A DNA stretch of 50,721 bases from Candidatus Aenigmatarchaeota archaeon (GTDB lineage Archaea; Aenigmatarchaeota; Aenigmatarchaeia; QMZP01): NCBI GenBank assembly GCA_016198585.1, contig JACQII010000009.1:1-50721 (forward strand), written 5' to 3'. The notes below the pieces were generated by a model, which was not told the origin of the DNA, made no database searches, and worked only from the letters and a program-made list of their open reading frames with translations. Below, piece by piece: positions 24,565 through 33,400 of this stretch; position 1 is the first letter of the stretch, and each line of letters starts with the position of its first letter. The translations under genes were made by a program, and so were the position numbers.

Positions 24565-25041
24565 ATGAACCGCCCGGTGACAGGGACCGTCGTCGTCCTG
24601 GTGGCGGTCGTGGTGATCTTCCTCTGGCTCAAGGCCCAGGCGCCTGCCGCGGTGACGCATGCGGCCTCGCCGGCCGGTCTGGTAGAGTTCCTCGCCTCGT
24701 CCAGCAACCGCATCGCTATCCGGTCCCCTCCCGACCTTTCCTGGACGACGGGGGAGACGGGCACGTTCCTCCTGGCCGTCAAGAATACCGGCCCCCAAAA
24801 CCAGACCTACGCCATTTCCGTTTCGTTGGAGCAGCTGGACGGGCAGCCGGCTGACCCGGCCACAGCCGCGAGTTGGATCACGCACGACCCCCACCTGATC
24901 GTGGGCGCGGGAAGCGTCGGTCTGGTCACCCTGACGTTTGCGCCGGCTGTTCCCGGAGTGTACCTCTTCCGCACGACAGTCTGCGCCCTGCCCTGCAGCG
25001 TGACCTACGCGACGGCGACATTCTCCTTCTCCAGCGCGTAA
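24565..25041 (+). CDS. Anchored Ig-like beta-sandwich protein
   Basis: A 158-residue protein with an N-terminal membrane segment (about 6-25, TGTVVVLVAVVVIFLWLK), then a single beta-sandwich domain (WTTGETGTFLLAVKNTGPQNQTYAISV, later LVTLTFAPAVPGVYLF). The pattern resembles NEW3/CARDB-type extracellular domains found in archaeal surface proteins. One cysteine pair lies near the C terminus (CALPC). It lies three bases after the preceding pilin-like gene. The stop codon falls in a run of TAAGCG repeats. Confidence 0.7.
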   Translation: MNRPVTGTVVVLVAVVVIFLWLKAQAPAAVTHAASPAGLVEFLASSSNRIAIRSPPDLSWTTGETGTFLLAVKNTGPQNQTYAISVSLEQLDGQPADPATAASWITHDPHLIVGAGSVGLVTLTFAPAVPGVYLFRTTVCALPCSVTYATATFSFSSA

Positions 25042-25064
25042 GCGCCTAAGCGATTAAGCGCTTG
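25039..25064. repeat. TAAGCG octamer-spaced repeat
   Basis: TAAGCG occurs at 25039, 25047 and 25055, each 8 bp apart, and ends in CGCTT. It is related to the GCTTAA repeats at 27.7, 28.0 and 28.3 kb (reverse complement TTAAGC). It covers the stop codon of the preceding gene. Confidence 0.6.
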
Positions 25065-25137
25065 CCGTCGGGCCTGTCTCCCCTGCGAAGCCGCAGTCCG
25101 GGTGCAGCGTTTTAAGCCCGGCCCAGTAATAGAGTGT

Positions 25138-25638
25138 ATGGACACCGGCCTGGTCTTCGCCATCATCTTCACCATCATCGTGGTCGGGGTCGTCGTGGCC
25201 CTCGGCATGGGGCAGATCCAGTCCTTCTTCTGCGTCGGGAGCAACGCACAGACAAACAAGGCCGTTGCGGACATTGAGGACATCGTGGACGAGGTCTTCG
25301 TGTTGGCTAAGGGATCGGCGAAGACCTACCGCCTCGCGCTCCCCAGCGACGGCAAGGTCTGCTTCGTCAACAGCACCTCTCCCGGCGTCCAGCCCTACAC
25401 CGACACGACCCAGACCTGGAACCCTGACCCGCTCATCCTGGAGCACGTCTTCCAGAACCCCGCCTCTCCCGGTTATGGGTCGAACGTGTGGATCCACTAC
25501 TGTGACCGGCCGCTCGGGGAGGGCTACCAGATGAAGTTTTTGGCCCCGTCAAAAAGCTTTTGCGCCGTGTCCGGCCGGACGGTGACGATCGAGAACAAGG
25601 GCAAGACCGTGGATATAAGGCCGGTCTCGCAACAATAG
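25138..25638 (+). CDS. Pilin-like bitopic surface protein
   Basis: A 166-residue protein. Residues 4-25 are hydrophobic (GLVFAIIFTIIVVGVVVALGMG). Then follow a helix (NKAVADIEDIVDEVFVLAKGSA) and a beta domain with YRLALPSDGKVCFVN and two further cysteines (YCDRP, SFCAV). The start at 25138 rather than 25102 follows from TATA-like GTTTTAAGC (25109-25117), centred about 26 bp upstream. It is the first gene of a four-gene operon to 27741. Function is unknown. Confidence 0.74.
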   Translation: MDTGLVFAIIFTIIVVGVVVALGMGQIQSFFCVGSNAQTNKAVADIEDIVDEVFVLAKGSAKTYRLALPSDGKVCFVNSTSPGVQPYTDTTQTWNPDPLILEHVFQNPASPGYGSNVWIHYCDRPLGEGYQMKFLAPSKSFCAVSGRTVTIENKGKTVDIRPVSQQ

Positions 25639-25641
25639 ACC

Positions 25642-26736
25642 ATGCTGTCGGTCTACGAAGCCTTCAAGCTCGTCCTCGGCATCGTCATATCCCTCGTCAT
25701 CCTGACTGTCGTCATCTACTTCACTACCAATTACATTGGGGTCCAGAAAGACGCGAAGCAAGCGGCCACACTCAAGGCGTTCCTCAAGTCGGCTGGCGAC
25801 GTCTACACGACCGGCGACGCGATCGGTTTCGCGGGGTTGGAAGGCCTCATTTCCTTCGATGCCCACCCCCCGGCGGGCATCGTCTCCTCGTTGGGAAAAG
25901 CGCCGGTGACGTTCCCGCTCCTCCTCTTGCCCGCGGACGACCTGTTCATCTCCGCGAACGGCCTGGACCTTGGCTGGTACGATTTCCGGGTTGTTGAGGC
26001 CACGCCGCGCCTTCGCGTGCTCTTCAACCCGGTAGACACGTCAGACCAGACCTGGGACCTCGTCCGCGGGATCGTCGCTGCCTTCCCGTCGACCGAATTC
26101 TTCGATCCGAAGACCACCTTTGGCTTCTGCGACGGCGCGACGGTGATCGAGAACCTCTGCGCCAGCACGGCCTGCGAACAGGATGACTTCCTCTTCGAGC
26201 TGATCAATCCCTCGGGGGTGGCGTTCGCCGACTGCACGGCCACTGTTCCCGAGGGTGCGGTGGTCATCAAGGTCATCCCTACATGCAGCCTGGGGTCGAG
26301 TGACGTCTTCTGCCTGACGCCCCCGAACCAGGTCGGGCTCGGGAACCTCTACATCGGCGGCGAGGGACCGGTCATCTACAAGGACCCGCTCGACGTCGTG
26401 GCCGCCGTCATTGGGGGCGGGAAGAAAGACCTGTACGGGAATTCAGGGGAGACGCTCTTCGAGTACAAGAACCGCGCCATGCGGACTGAGCTGTTGGCCG
26501 CGACCGATGTCCTGAAAACGCGCGTGCTGCTGCTCGGTCCTGCATATCTCCAGCATGCCACCTGCCAGGCCGCTTTCAATGACATTCTCCTGGCCCTGTC
26601 CAACCTTTCCTCGCTCCTCGAAACCAATGAGGACTATTATGCGGACCCGTCGGCCGCGGCTGCCTACGTCGCCGCGCTCACCGACGCGCGCCAGGCCCAT
26701 GAATCGCTCGTGGAAGAGGGGTGTGATTACGCATGA
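25642..26736 (+). CDS. Anchored surface protein with Cys-rich ectodomain
   Basis: A 364-residue protein with an N-terminal helix (residues 8-30, FKLVLGIVISLVILTVVIYFT). A large ectodomain follows. It contains several cysteine pairs (GFCDGA, ENLCASTAC, FADCTA, PTCSLGSSDVFC) and ends in a helical segment (about 285-360, with residues ALTDARQAHESLVEEGC). It starts four bases after the previous stop, and its stop overlaps the next start (ATGA). Order and overlap indicate co-production of the operon proteins in fixed ratio. No family is recognised. Confidence 0.74.
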   Translation: MLSVYEAFKLVLGIVISLVILTVVIYFTTNYIGVQKDAKQAATLKAFLKSAGDVYTTGDAIGFAGLEGLISFDAHPPAGIVSSLGKAPVTFPLLLLPADDLFISANGLDLGWYDFRVVEATPRLRVLFNPVDTSDQTWDLVRGIVAAFPSTEFFDPKTTFGFCDGATVIENLCASTACEQDDFLFELINPSGVAFADCTATVPEGAVVIKVIPTCSLGSSDVFCLTPPNQVGLGNLYIGGEGPVIYKDPLDVVAAVIGGGKKDLYGNSGETLFEYKNRAMRTELLAATDVLKTRVLLLGPAYLQHATCQAAFNDILLALSNLSSLLETNEDYYADPSAAAAYVAALTDARQAHESLVEEGCDYA

Positions 26737-27233
26737 AGGGACAGCTTGGCCTGATGGAGTACATCTTCACGGCGTTTTTCCTGATCATCATCGTGATCGC
26801 CTTGCTCTTCTTCCTGACGGGTTTCCAGATCACCCAGTCCGTCGGGGAGAAGAATCAGGGTTCAATCGATCGGGCGCTGTTGCTGCTTAAGCAGGTCTCC
26901 TCCTCGCCGCTTTTCGTGAAAGAGCAGGGGGTTCTCGATGACGCGAAGCTGACGGCGTGGCTCGCGTCCGATACCTGCGACCAGTTGGAGGAGCTATTCG
27001 GTCCGGACTGGTTCCTGGAAGTCACGGTCCTGGACGGGACGGGCGTGGTCGTCCCGTGCTCCCAGGCAACCTATCCGCAATGCAATCACTGGTCGCTCTG
27101 CACCCAAGAGGCGAACGCGCTAGCCTTCGACCTGCCAGTTAACGTGTATCGCAACGTGAACACCATATTGACCAAGGATGTCATCCCCGCGACCGATCTC
27201 GGCATCCTGAAGGTGGGGGTCTATGTCGAATAA
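26733..27233 (+). CDS. Pilin-like protein with class III-like N terminus
   Basis: A 166-residue protein beginning MKGQLGLMEYIF followed by a hydrophobic helix to residue 30. G-Q after a lysine, with Glu a few residues on, resembles the archaeal class III signal cleaved by the prepilin peptidase, with one residue of extra spacing to Glu. The ectodomain has cysteines in SDTCDQL, VVPCSQ, YPQCNHWSLC. It overlaps the preceding stop (ATGA) and the next start by 11 bases, so translation is coupled. This is the best pilin candidate of the cluster. Confidence 0.76.
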   Translation: MKGQLGLMEYIFTAFFLIIIVIALLFFLTGFQITQSVGEKNQGSIDRALLLLKQVSSSPLFVKEQGVLDDAKLTAWLASDTCDQLEELFGPDWFLEVTVLDGTGVVVPCSQATYPQCNHWSLCTQEANALAFDLPVNVYRNVNTILTKDVIPATDLGILKVGVYVE

Positions 27234-27741
27234 TCGTAATGGACAGGCCACATTGATCATGCTGGTCCTGATCATTGTCATCTTCGTGGGGATGGTCACC
27301 TTCCTGCTCTCGCTTGCGGAGAGCGTTTCGCAGTCAGAATATCTCAACCTGTACGCCCACGGCCTCCTCGCATCCCTGCTGAGAACTGATACGGGGAGCC
27401 TCGATGCGAACTGCAAGACCGTGGGGAACCTGTTGTCCTGTTCATTTCTCTCGCCAGCTTACCTATGCGGCGGCCAGACCTGCGGTTCGCTCGCAGAGGC
27501 GACAGTAAACGATTCCCTGTCGCAGTTTGCCGACATCAAGGAGGGCTTCCGCTATCTGTTGATCGTGGAAAGCGAGGGGTTCAGTGCCGTCGGTCCGGCC
27601 GGCGTCGAACGGCTCGAGATGGGAGACCCCTCACTCTTAGACGCCCCGGAACGGATCGCGGCCACCCAGCACCTCTCCGGAGTCTTCGGTGGCCAAGCGT
27701 ATGTGCTCAACGCCCGCCTCCTCGTCTCGAGGATCGACTAG
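27223..27741 (+). CDS. Pilin-like bitopic surface protein
   Basis: A 172-residue protein with N-terminal MSNNRNGQATLIMLVLIIVIF: basic residues, then G-Q, then a long hydrophobic helix, the class III-like layout shared with the previous gene. Ectodomain cysteines are in DANCKTV, LLSCSF and LCGGQTCGS. It is the last gene of the operon and starts inside the preceding coding region. The stop is followed directly by the GCTTAA repeat cluster. Confidence 0.74.
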   Translation: MSNNRNGQATLIMLVLIIVIFVGMVTFLLSLAESVSQSEYLNLYAHGLLASLLRTDTGSLDANCKTVGNLLSCSFLSPAYLCGGQTCGSLAEATVNDSLSQFADIKEGFRYLLIVESEGFSAVGPAGVERLEMGDPSLLDAPERIAATQHLSGVFGGQAYVLNARLLVSRID

Positions 27742-27742
27742 C

Positions 27743-27791
27743 TGCTTAACCACTGCTTAACTGCTTAATCTATCTGCTTAATAGTGCTTAA
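27743..27791. repeat. GCTTAA repeat cluster 1
   Basis: GCTTAA starts at 27744, 27755, 27763, 27776 and 27786 (spacings 11, 8, 13, 10). The first 28 bases match 28015-28042 with one mismatch. It begins directly after the stop at 27741. Confidence 0.75.
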
Positions 27792-28032
27792 TCGCTCGCA
27801 GGAGACACACCCCAGAGCAAAGCGCTTGAACAGCCAAGAGATCAACCGGGCATCTCTTCTGGACCGTAAAGGCTCATTGTGTGCAGGATGCCGGCAGGTT
27901 CCGTGGAAGAAATCAGATAGAGTAGGCCTGTTCGTTGCGTGTTCCTTGGAGGATGCATACAATCCTCCCTGCGATGGTAGGTCGGTCATACCCATGCCGG
28001 CGTATGTGCTGAAGTGCTTAACAACTGCTTAA
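27784..28032 (+). CDS. Uncertain small ORF between the two repeat clusters
   Basis: An 82-codon frame between the repeats, basic at the N terminus, with a CAGC motif and three further cysteines. Base composition is less GC-rich than the neighbours. A 76-codon frame also exists on the other strand, so coding is doubtful. It may be a remnant of inserted DNA. No promoter-like sequence is evident, and the start falls within the repeat. Confidence 0.25.
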   Translation: MLNRSQETHPRAKRLNSQEINRASLLDRKGSLCAGCRQVPWKKSDRVGLFVACSLEDAYNPPCDGRSVIPMPAYVLKCLTTA

Positions 28033-28042
28033 CTGCTTAATC
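28015..28042. repeat. GCTTAA repeat cluster 2
   Basis: GCTTAA at 28016, 28027 and 28035 (spacings 11 and 8) is a near-exact 28-bp copy of 27743-27770, 272 bp away. It runs into the end of the winged-helix gene (stop at 28037). Confidence 0.75.
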
Positions 28043-28630
28043 ACTTAGCTTCGTGATCGCGAATTCCTTCAAGGTCTTCTCGCTAATCCTCACTTTCGTC
28101 TGTCGGCCGGCGTTCATCTTCTCAAGGGGGATTTTATAGACGTTCACCAGGTCCGCCACGTACCCCCGAATGCAAGAACCGCTTACGGGCGGTGCGCACA
28201 GGGAGCCGATCCCCTCATAAGTCAGCCAGTCTCGCTGCTCGGCAAGGGCTTGGAGCACCTTCAAATGCCGAGGAGTGAGCATCTCGATCTTCTGCTTCGT
28301 CTCGAGGACGACCTCATCGAGACTCTTTGCTGCTTGAGAAGCGCTTAAGCGCTTGCGATCTGACTGCTTAACTGCTTGACTGCTGCTTAACCCCAGGGAG
28401 ATCGCCTCGCGCAGGGGCGCCGTCACGTGCTCTGCCAGCATGCGCGGCAGGAGGTCCTTGTCCGCCATGCGGTTGAGAATCATCTCCCGCGAGCGCGTGA
28501 CTTCAGCAACAATCTTCGAGACGTCGTCCTTGGTGCTGAGCGTCCGCAGGATATCTTTGATGTCGCTCGTGTCGCGCTGTCGCGACGGTCGGCGTTTCCG
28601 CGGCTTCTCGCGGCGGAAAAGTTTGAACAT
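28037..28630 (-). CDS. Winged-helix DNA-binding protein of the surface-protein cluster
   Basis: A 197-residue protein with a very basic N terminus (FRREKPRKRRPSRQR). A helical central part (30-100) follows, then a C-terminal winged helix (about 118-195) with MLTPRHLKVLQALAEQ, LTYEGIGSLC and SGSCIRGYVADLVN, and a basic wing (GRQTKVRISEKTL). ATG 28630 is chosen over 28861 because the TATA element at 28650-28660 lies 25 bp away. It is divergent from the 600-residue pilin-like gene and shares that element. A repeat-rich stretch of its coding sequence (28331-28392) contains GCTTAA-type hexamers. It is a candidate regulator of the cluster (inference). Confidence 0.75.
   Translation of the reverse strand: MFKLFRREKPRKRRPSRQRDTSDIKDILRTLSTKDDVSKIVAEVTRSREMILNRMADKDLLPRMLAEHVTAPLREAISLGLSSSQAVKQSDRKRLSASQAAKSLDEVVLETKQKIEMLTPRHLKVLQALAEQRDWLTYEGIGSLCAPPVSGSCIRGYVADLVNVYKIPLEKMNAGRQTKVRISEKTLKEFAITKLSD
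28331..28391. repeat. GCTTAA/GCTTGA repeat cluster 3, inside a coding region
   Basis: GCTTGA or GCTTAA hexamers occur near 28333, 28343, 28367, 28375 and 28386, with one GCTTGC near 28351. The part with AAGCGCTTAAGCGCTT is palindromic. In the minus-strand gene it encodes the Ser/Ala/Gln-rich link SSSQAVKQSDRKRLSASQAA. Confidence 0.6.
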
Positions 28631-28649
28631 GATGAGTATTGTCGTCCGG

Positions 28650-28660
28650 TTATTTATAAG
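28650..28660. promoter_or_regulatory. Single TATA element for two divergent leaderless genes
   Basis: TTATTTATAAG is centred 25 bp from ATG 28630 (minus) and 28 bp from ATG 28683 (plus). The element is near-palindromic, and there is no second candidate at the right distance for either gene. Confidence 0.65.
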
Positions 28661-28682
28661 CCACGCTGGACAAATAAAGGAT

Positions 28683-30485
28683 ATGCGGACCGGACAGGTA
28701 GAGATCATCGTGGTTCTCGCCATCGTCATCGTAGCTATCATCGCAATCCTGCTGGCGACCGTGCGACCTCCGGCATCGCCGCCGCTCTCCCAGGAAGGCC
28801 AGGCGGCGCGCGCCTCCCTGAGCCACCTCATCACCACCGGGGCGGATGAAGCCCTGCGCACGCTCTCGCTCTATGGCGGCTATGCGTCGCCGACGGGAAC
28901 CGTTGTCTTCCTCGGCGACCTCGTCCCCTATTGGCAAAAGGAAGGAGACGTCGTGATCCCGCCGGTTGAGCAACAGTTCATCTCCTTCACCGAGACATTC
29001 ATCAACGAGAACAAGGAGGCGTTCATTGCCGACGCGAGCGGCCTGGAGGTCGGCGAGGCGAACGTCGTGGCCACCATCCTCCCGAGCAAGATCGACCTCA
29101 CGGTCAGCCTCCCTGCGACTCTCAATGGAGATCCGCTCCCCGCAACCTATGAAGTCTCCATTCCCACCAAGTTCGGCAACATCGTCGAATTCGCCGAGGC
29201 GTTCTCCTACGATGAGATCGATCACCGCTACCTCGAGATGAACACCGTCGCCACCCTCTTCACGTCGCCGATCGAGAGTGGCGAACACGTGACGCCGTTC
29301 TTCGTCGCCTTGACGGACTGCGGCGCATTCTACTTCAAGACCTGGTCTGACCTCAAGCCTGCAGTCGAAGAGCGTGTCCAGGTTGCCCTAGCCCACACGT
29401 ATATGCCCGGCAAGGTCCCGCTCAACGTAGGAGCGGTCACCTCCTATCCGAAGTACTCCCTGCCCAAGCTGAACGGCAAGGACTACGCCGACGTGGAGGT
29501 CAGCTTCCACCTGCCTGACGACTTCGTTCTGACTCCCAACAGCCTGCGCATCGAACCGAACCCGATCGTTGCCACGGCAAAGCCCGTGCCGCTCACCGCG
29601 ATCTGTGTTTCCGACCCGATTTATGTGACTTACTCTCTCCGTTTCCCGGTCATCGTCCGGGCGGAAGACACGCTGACGGGTAACATCTTCCAGTTCGTCC
29701 ACCAGGTCTCAATCGAGGACAACCAGCCTGCGCCATGGTCCACCGTCGAGCAGGGCATTCAGGAGCAGGTCTGCACCAACCAGCTCTGCCAGGCCGACAT
29801 TCAGGCCACCAGCGCCAGCGGCCAAGCCGTGACCGGAGCCGACGTCTTCTTCATGGGCTGCTCCATTGGCCAGACCGGAGCGACAGGCCAGTTGGCAGGA
29901 CCGATCCCCTGCGGCATCGGCAACCTCGAAGTTTACAAGACCGGGTATGCCGTGACCTCGACGGGCACGACCTCGGATGAGCTCGCGGCGGCCGTGCAAG
30001 TCACCGTTCCGAAGATGCTCGCGGCGACCGTCTACGTCTACCAGGTCAACGTCCAGGAGTTCGGCGGGAAGTACACCATCGACGCCATCACGCCGCTCCC
30101 CGCAGGCCGCAAGCTCATGCTCACCATGGACACCCTGAGCGGCGACAGCTACACCATGGTCTTCGGGCCGGTCGGGACACTGAACAGCGTGCCGGCAGGC
30201 GATTTCGGAATCATCGGCAACCTCGTGGATGACACACTTCAGCAGGCGTTCGGCCAGATCGATCTGGTCCACCTGTTCCCCGAGGACACCCCCGAACTCC
30301 ATATCTACGTGCCCAACAATTACCAGTTCTCGCAACTGAACCAGGTCACCGACGGCAGCGCGATCGCGGCAAAGGGCCTGGAGTTGACGAATCTCCTCCA
30401 GCAGTGTGGCCTGCCGCCGATCTCGGCGGCGCCGGCCGATCCCGCGACCATCCTCGGGTGCAGCAAGGGGGTCAATGACGTATGA
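28683..30485 (+). CDS. Large pilin-like surface protein (600 residues)
   Basis: Starts MRTGQVEIIVVLAIVIVAII: a basic residue, G-Q, Glu and then a hydrophobic helix to about residue 25, the class III-like layout. The 570-residue ectodomain is mainly beta. The first half has a region LVPYWQKEGDVVIPPVEQQF, and a second domain (about 360-450) has cysteines (QVCTNQLCQ, FMGCSIG, IPCGIGNL) and a carboxypeptidase-regulatory-like pattern (SGQAVTGADVFFMG then GIGNLEVYKTGY). The start is set by the TATA element at 28650-28660. Its stop overlaps the next start (ATGA at 30482), coupling it to the 1470-residue protein. Confidence 0.8.
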   Translation: MRTGQVEIIVVLAIVIVAIIAILLATVRPPASPPLSQEGQAARASLSHLITTGADEALRTLSLYGGYASPTGTVVFLGDLVPYWQKEGDVVIPPVEQQFISFTETFINENKEAFIADASGLEVGEANVVATILPSKIDLTVSLPATLNGDPLPATYEVSIPTKFGNIVEFAEAFSYDEIDHRYLEMNTVATLFTSPIESGEHVTPFFVALTDCGAFYFKTWSDLKPAVEERVQVALAHTYMPGKVPLNVGAVTSYPKYSLPKLNGKDYADVEVSFHLPDDFVLTPNSLRIEPNPIVATAKPVPLTAICVSDPIYVTYSLRFPVIVRAEDTLTGNIFQFVHQVSIEDNQPAPWSTVEQGIQEQVCTNQLCQADIQATSASGQAVTGADVFFMGCSIGQTGATGQLAGPIPCGIGNLEVYKTGYAVTSTGTTSDELAAAVQVTVPKMLAATVYVYQVNVQEFGGKYTIDAITPLPAGRKLMLTMDTLSGDSYTMVFGPVGTLNSVPAGDFGIIGNLVDDTLQQAFGQIDLVHLFPEDTPELHIYVPNNYQFSQLNQVTDGSAIAAKGLELTNLLQQCGLPPISAAPADPATILGCSKGVNDV

Positions 30486-33400
30486 TCCTGAAACTGGTCG
30501 CCGGGGTGATGGCCTACCTGATCGTGATGCTGCCGGTCTCCTTCGCCACGAACGTCAACATCATCTCAGGGGGGGCGGTCAAGGCCACGACCTCGATTTC
30601 GCCATCCATGGTCGTCAACGAGAAGATCAGTATCGTCCATGAAGCCTCGGACATCACCTGGTCCAAGGTCAAAGTCCTCGTGACGGTGAACTCGGCCAGC
30701 CTTGCCCACTCGATCGAACGCATCCTTGTTTTCAAGTGCAAGCTCCTCGATCCGGCCTCGTGCGCCACGAACGTTGCGCCGATCGATTTCGAGACGTTCG
30801 CCAACACCGAGTTGCTCTGGAGTGACATCTCCCAGAAGGAGGGCCCGAGCACCTACCCCCAGACCGCCCAGCTCATGACCCTGGTCAAGGTGCGCGACAA
30901 TGATGGCCAGGAGAGCTGGGTGGGCATGTGGCACACGGTGGACCGGGCTAACTACAATATCTTTACCCAGTCAAATTTTGAGCTCGACTCCATCGACTTC
31001 CACGTGAAAACAATCGACCTCGTTGACCCGACCAAGAACTTCATCGACAACTTCGCCATGATCCCCTTCAACTGGGCGGAGAAGGTGGTCTTCACCTCGG
31101 CCTCCTCGCTCTTCGCGGCCGGCGGCGACACCGGGGAGATCGATATCCCGCAACTGACCTCTGCCAGCCCGGCAGGCAACCAGATCACCAGCATCAACAA
31201 AGACTTCTTCCTCGTCTTCCCGGTCTCGACCAGCGGCCAGACCAGCGCCATCACCCTGAACCAGAACCCTTCTTTCACCGCCGGTGACGGCATCTGTGAG
31301 GCGAACCTGGGTGAATCCCCAACAAATTCCTGCGTGGACTGCGGCTGCGCGACCGGCCAGTATTGCGACATCCAGAACCCCCCGGTCTGCAAGGCCACGA
31401 GCGGCATCTCCGTCAGCGTCCTCCCTCCGGCCCTGCCGACAGTGACGGACTGCTCGAAGCCGATCCCGATCACCCTGAACGTGCAAGTCCAGAACCCGCC
31501 CGCGACCCTCACCTCGACCTTGACCGGCATCCTCTCCCTGGAAGGGACGCCCCAGGCCGTGGCCTGCTCGGGCGACGGGATCTTCTACACCTGCCCGCTC
31601 CAGGTCCAGCCCGCGGTCAGCTGCGGCGCCACCAGCTTCTCGATCGGACCCAACACCCTCAACCTCTCCCTGGCATTCGAGGACGGTCTGAACACCGCGA
31701 TCCTGCCGGTCTCGGCCACGTTCAGTGATATCCCCGTCAACCTCGCCTGCGGCTGCCCGAGCGGCTTCTTCTGTGAGGCAGGGGAATCTGTCTGCAGCGC
31801 GCTCGGCTCGGTCACCGTCAGCGTCCTGAACGTGACCTCGTTCTTCTCCAACTTCAATCCGGCGGGAGACACGGTCACGCTAACCGCCAAGATCAACAAC
31901 CCAGCAGCTGACTTGGCCGTGACCGGCGTGCAGTACACCCTCGGCACGCTTTTCAAGGACTCTTCACCGGTTTTGAACGCCACGAGCGGCAGCGTCACCT
32001 GCGCCGGTAGTCCTCTAGATCACGTCTATACCTGCTCGATCCCCTTCTCCATCTCCAACTACAACACGGCCTCCGCCTACTTCTTCAAGGGGAACAGCAT
32101 CACCTTCTCGACCGCGTTCTCCGACGCCGGCTCGACCATCACGAAAGACCTCACTTCAGGGTTCGCAGACATCACGATCCCGTCGTTCACCTGCGGTGAC
32201 GGGGTCTGCAACACAGAAGAGACGCAGGCGACATGCTGCACGGACTGCGGCTGCCCCCAGGCCGGGATGTACTGCGACGTCGGCGCCCTGAGCTGCGGAA
32301 CCCTCGACCAGATCGATCTCGCGGTCCTGACCGTCGATCCGGTCGCGGTCACGGACTGCACGCCATCCCAGCCGCACACGATCAGCCTCACCACCCAGGT
32401 GGCCAATCCCCCGACCGACCTGAAGATCGACTTCGTCAGCTACCTCAAGAACAACCAGGTCCAGGCCTTCCCCATCTCCTGTGCGCCCATCAACCCTGGC
32501 GCAAACACTGGACTGTTCTCCTGCGCGCTCGTCCTCCCCTCGGGAATCGAAGGCTGCCAGGACCAGCCCTCGGGCTTCGTGCTCGGCCCGAACAAGCTGA
32601 ACATGACGGTCTCCTTCGCGGACGGGAAGCAGGGCATCGTCACCAAGACCTTGTCCGCAGGATTCAGCGACATCACGATCACCCCCACCTTCACCCAGGG
32701 CGACGGCCTCTGCGAGACCCCCCTGAACGAGACTGGTGCGAACTCCTGCGTGGACTGCGGCTGCGACGAGTTCGGCAGCAGCTTCTTCTGCAACGTCCAG
32801 CTTGACAGCAGCAGCTGCCAGGACAAGGACGACATCCAGCTGGTGATCGATTCGCCGACCGCGCCAGTCCACTTCGACTCGTGCGAGGTCTCCCAGAACG
32901 TTGAGATCAAGGCCCGGATCGTCAACCAACCGACCAACGTGGAGAACATGGTCTTCTCTGCCACGCTCAACGGGACCAACGCCGAACAGTTCTTCTGCGT
33001 GCAGTCGGGCCAGGTGTTCGGGGAGAACCTGACCGCGCCTTTCGAGTGCAGCCTGGGCATCGCGGCCTCGCAGACCTGCTCGAAGGGCAACATTGCCACG
33101 TACGCGAACAACGACATCACCGTGACCCTCGCGTTCCAGTCTGGCCTCGCGGCCACGGAGATCCACAGCGTCACGGCCCCGTTGCCGGACATCGTCATCA
33201 CCCAGCAGATCGTCTCGATATTCGACATCACCCAAGAAGCCATCGCCAAGATGCAGGCCGAGTTGGACAAGACCAAGCAGATCGTGGACGCCATGCTCTC
33301 CCAACTGGAGAATTGCCTCGATGTCGCCCTCTTCCTGGCCATGATGGCAGTCGTGGCGATCATTGCGGGCGGGATCATCGGCGCTAGTGAGGGAGGGAGC

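Noticed and set aside
27743-28042. CRISPR array
   Set aside because: Repeats are hexamers spaced 8-13 bp, with no 25-40 bp repeat-spacer pattern and no cas gene.
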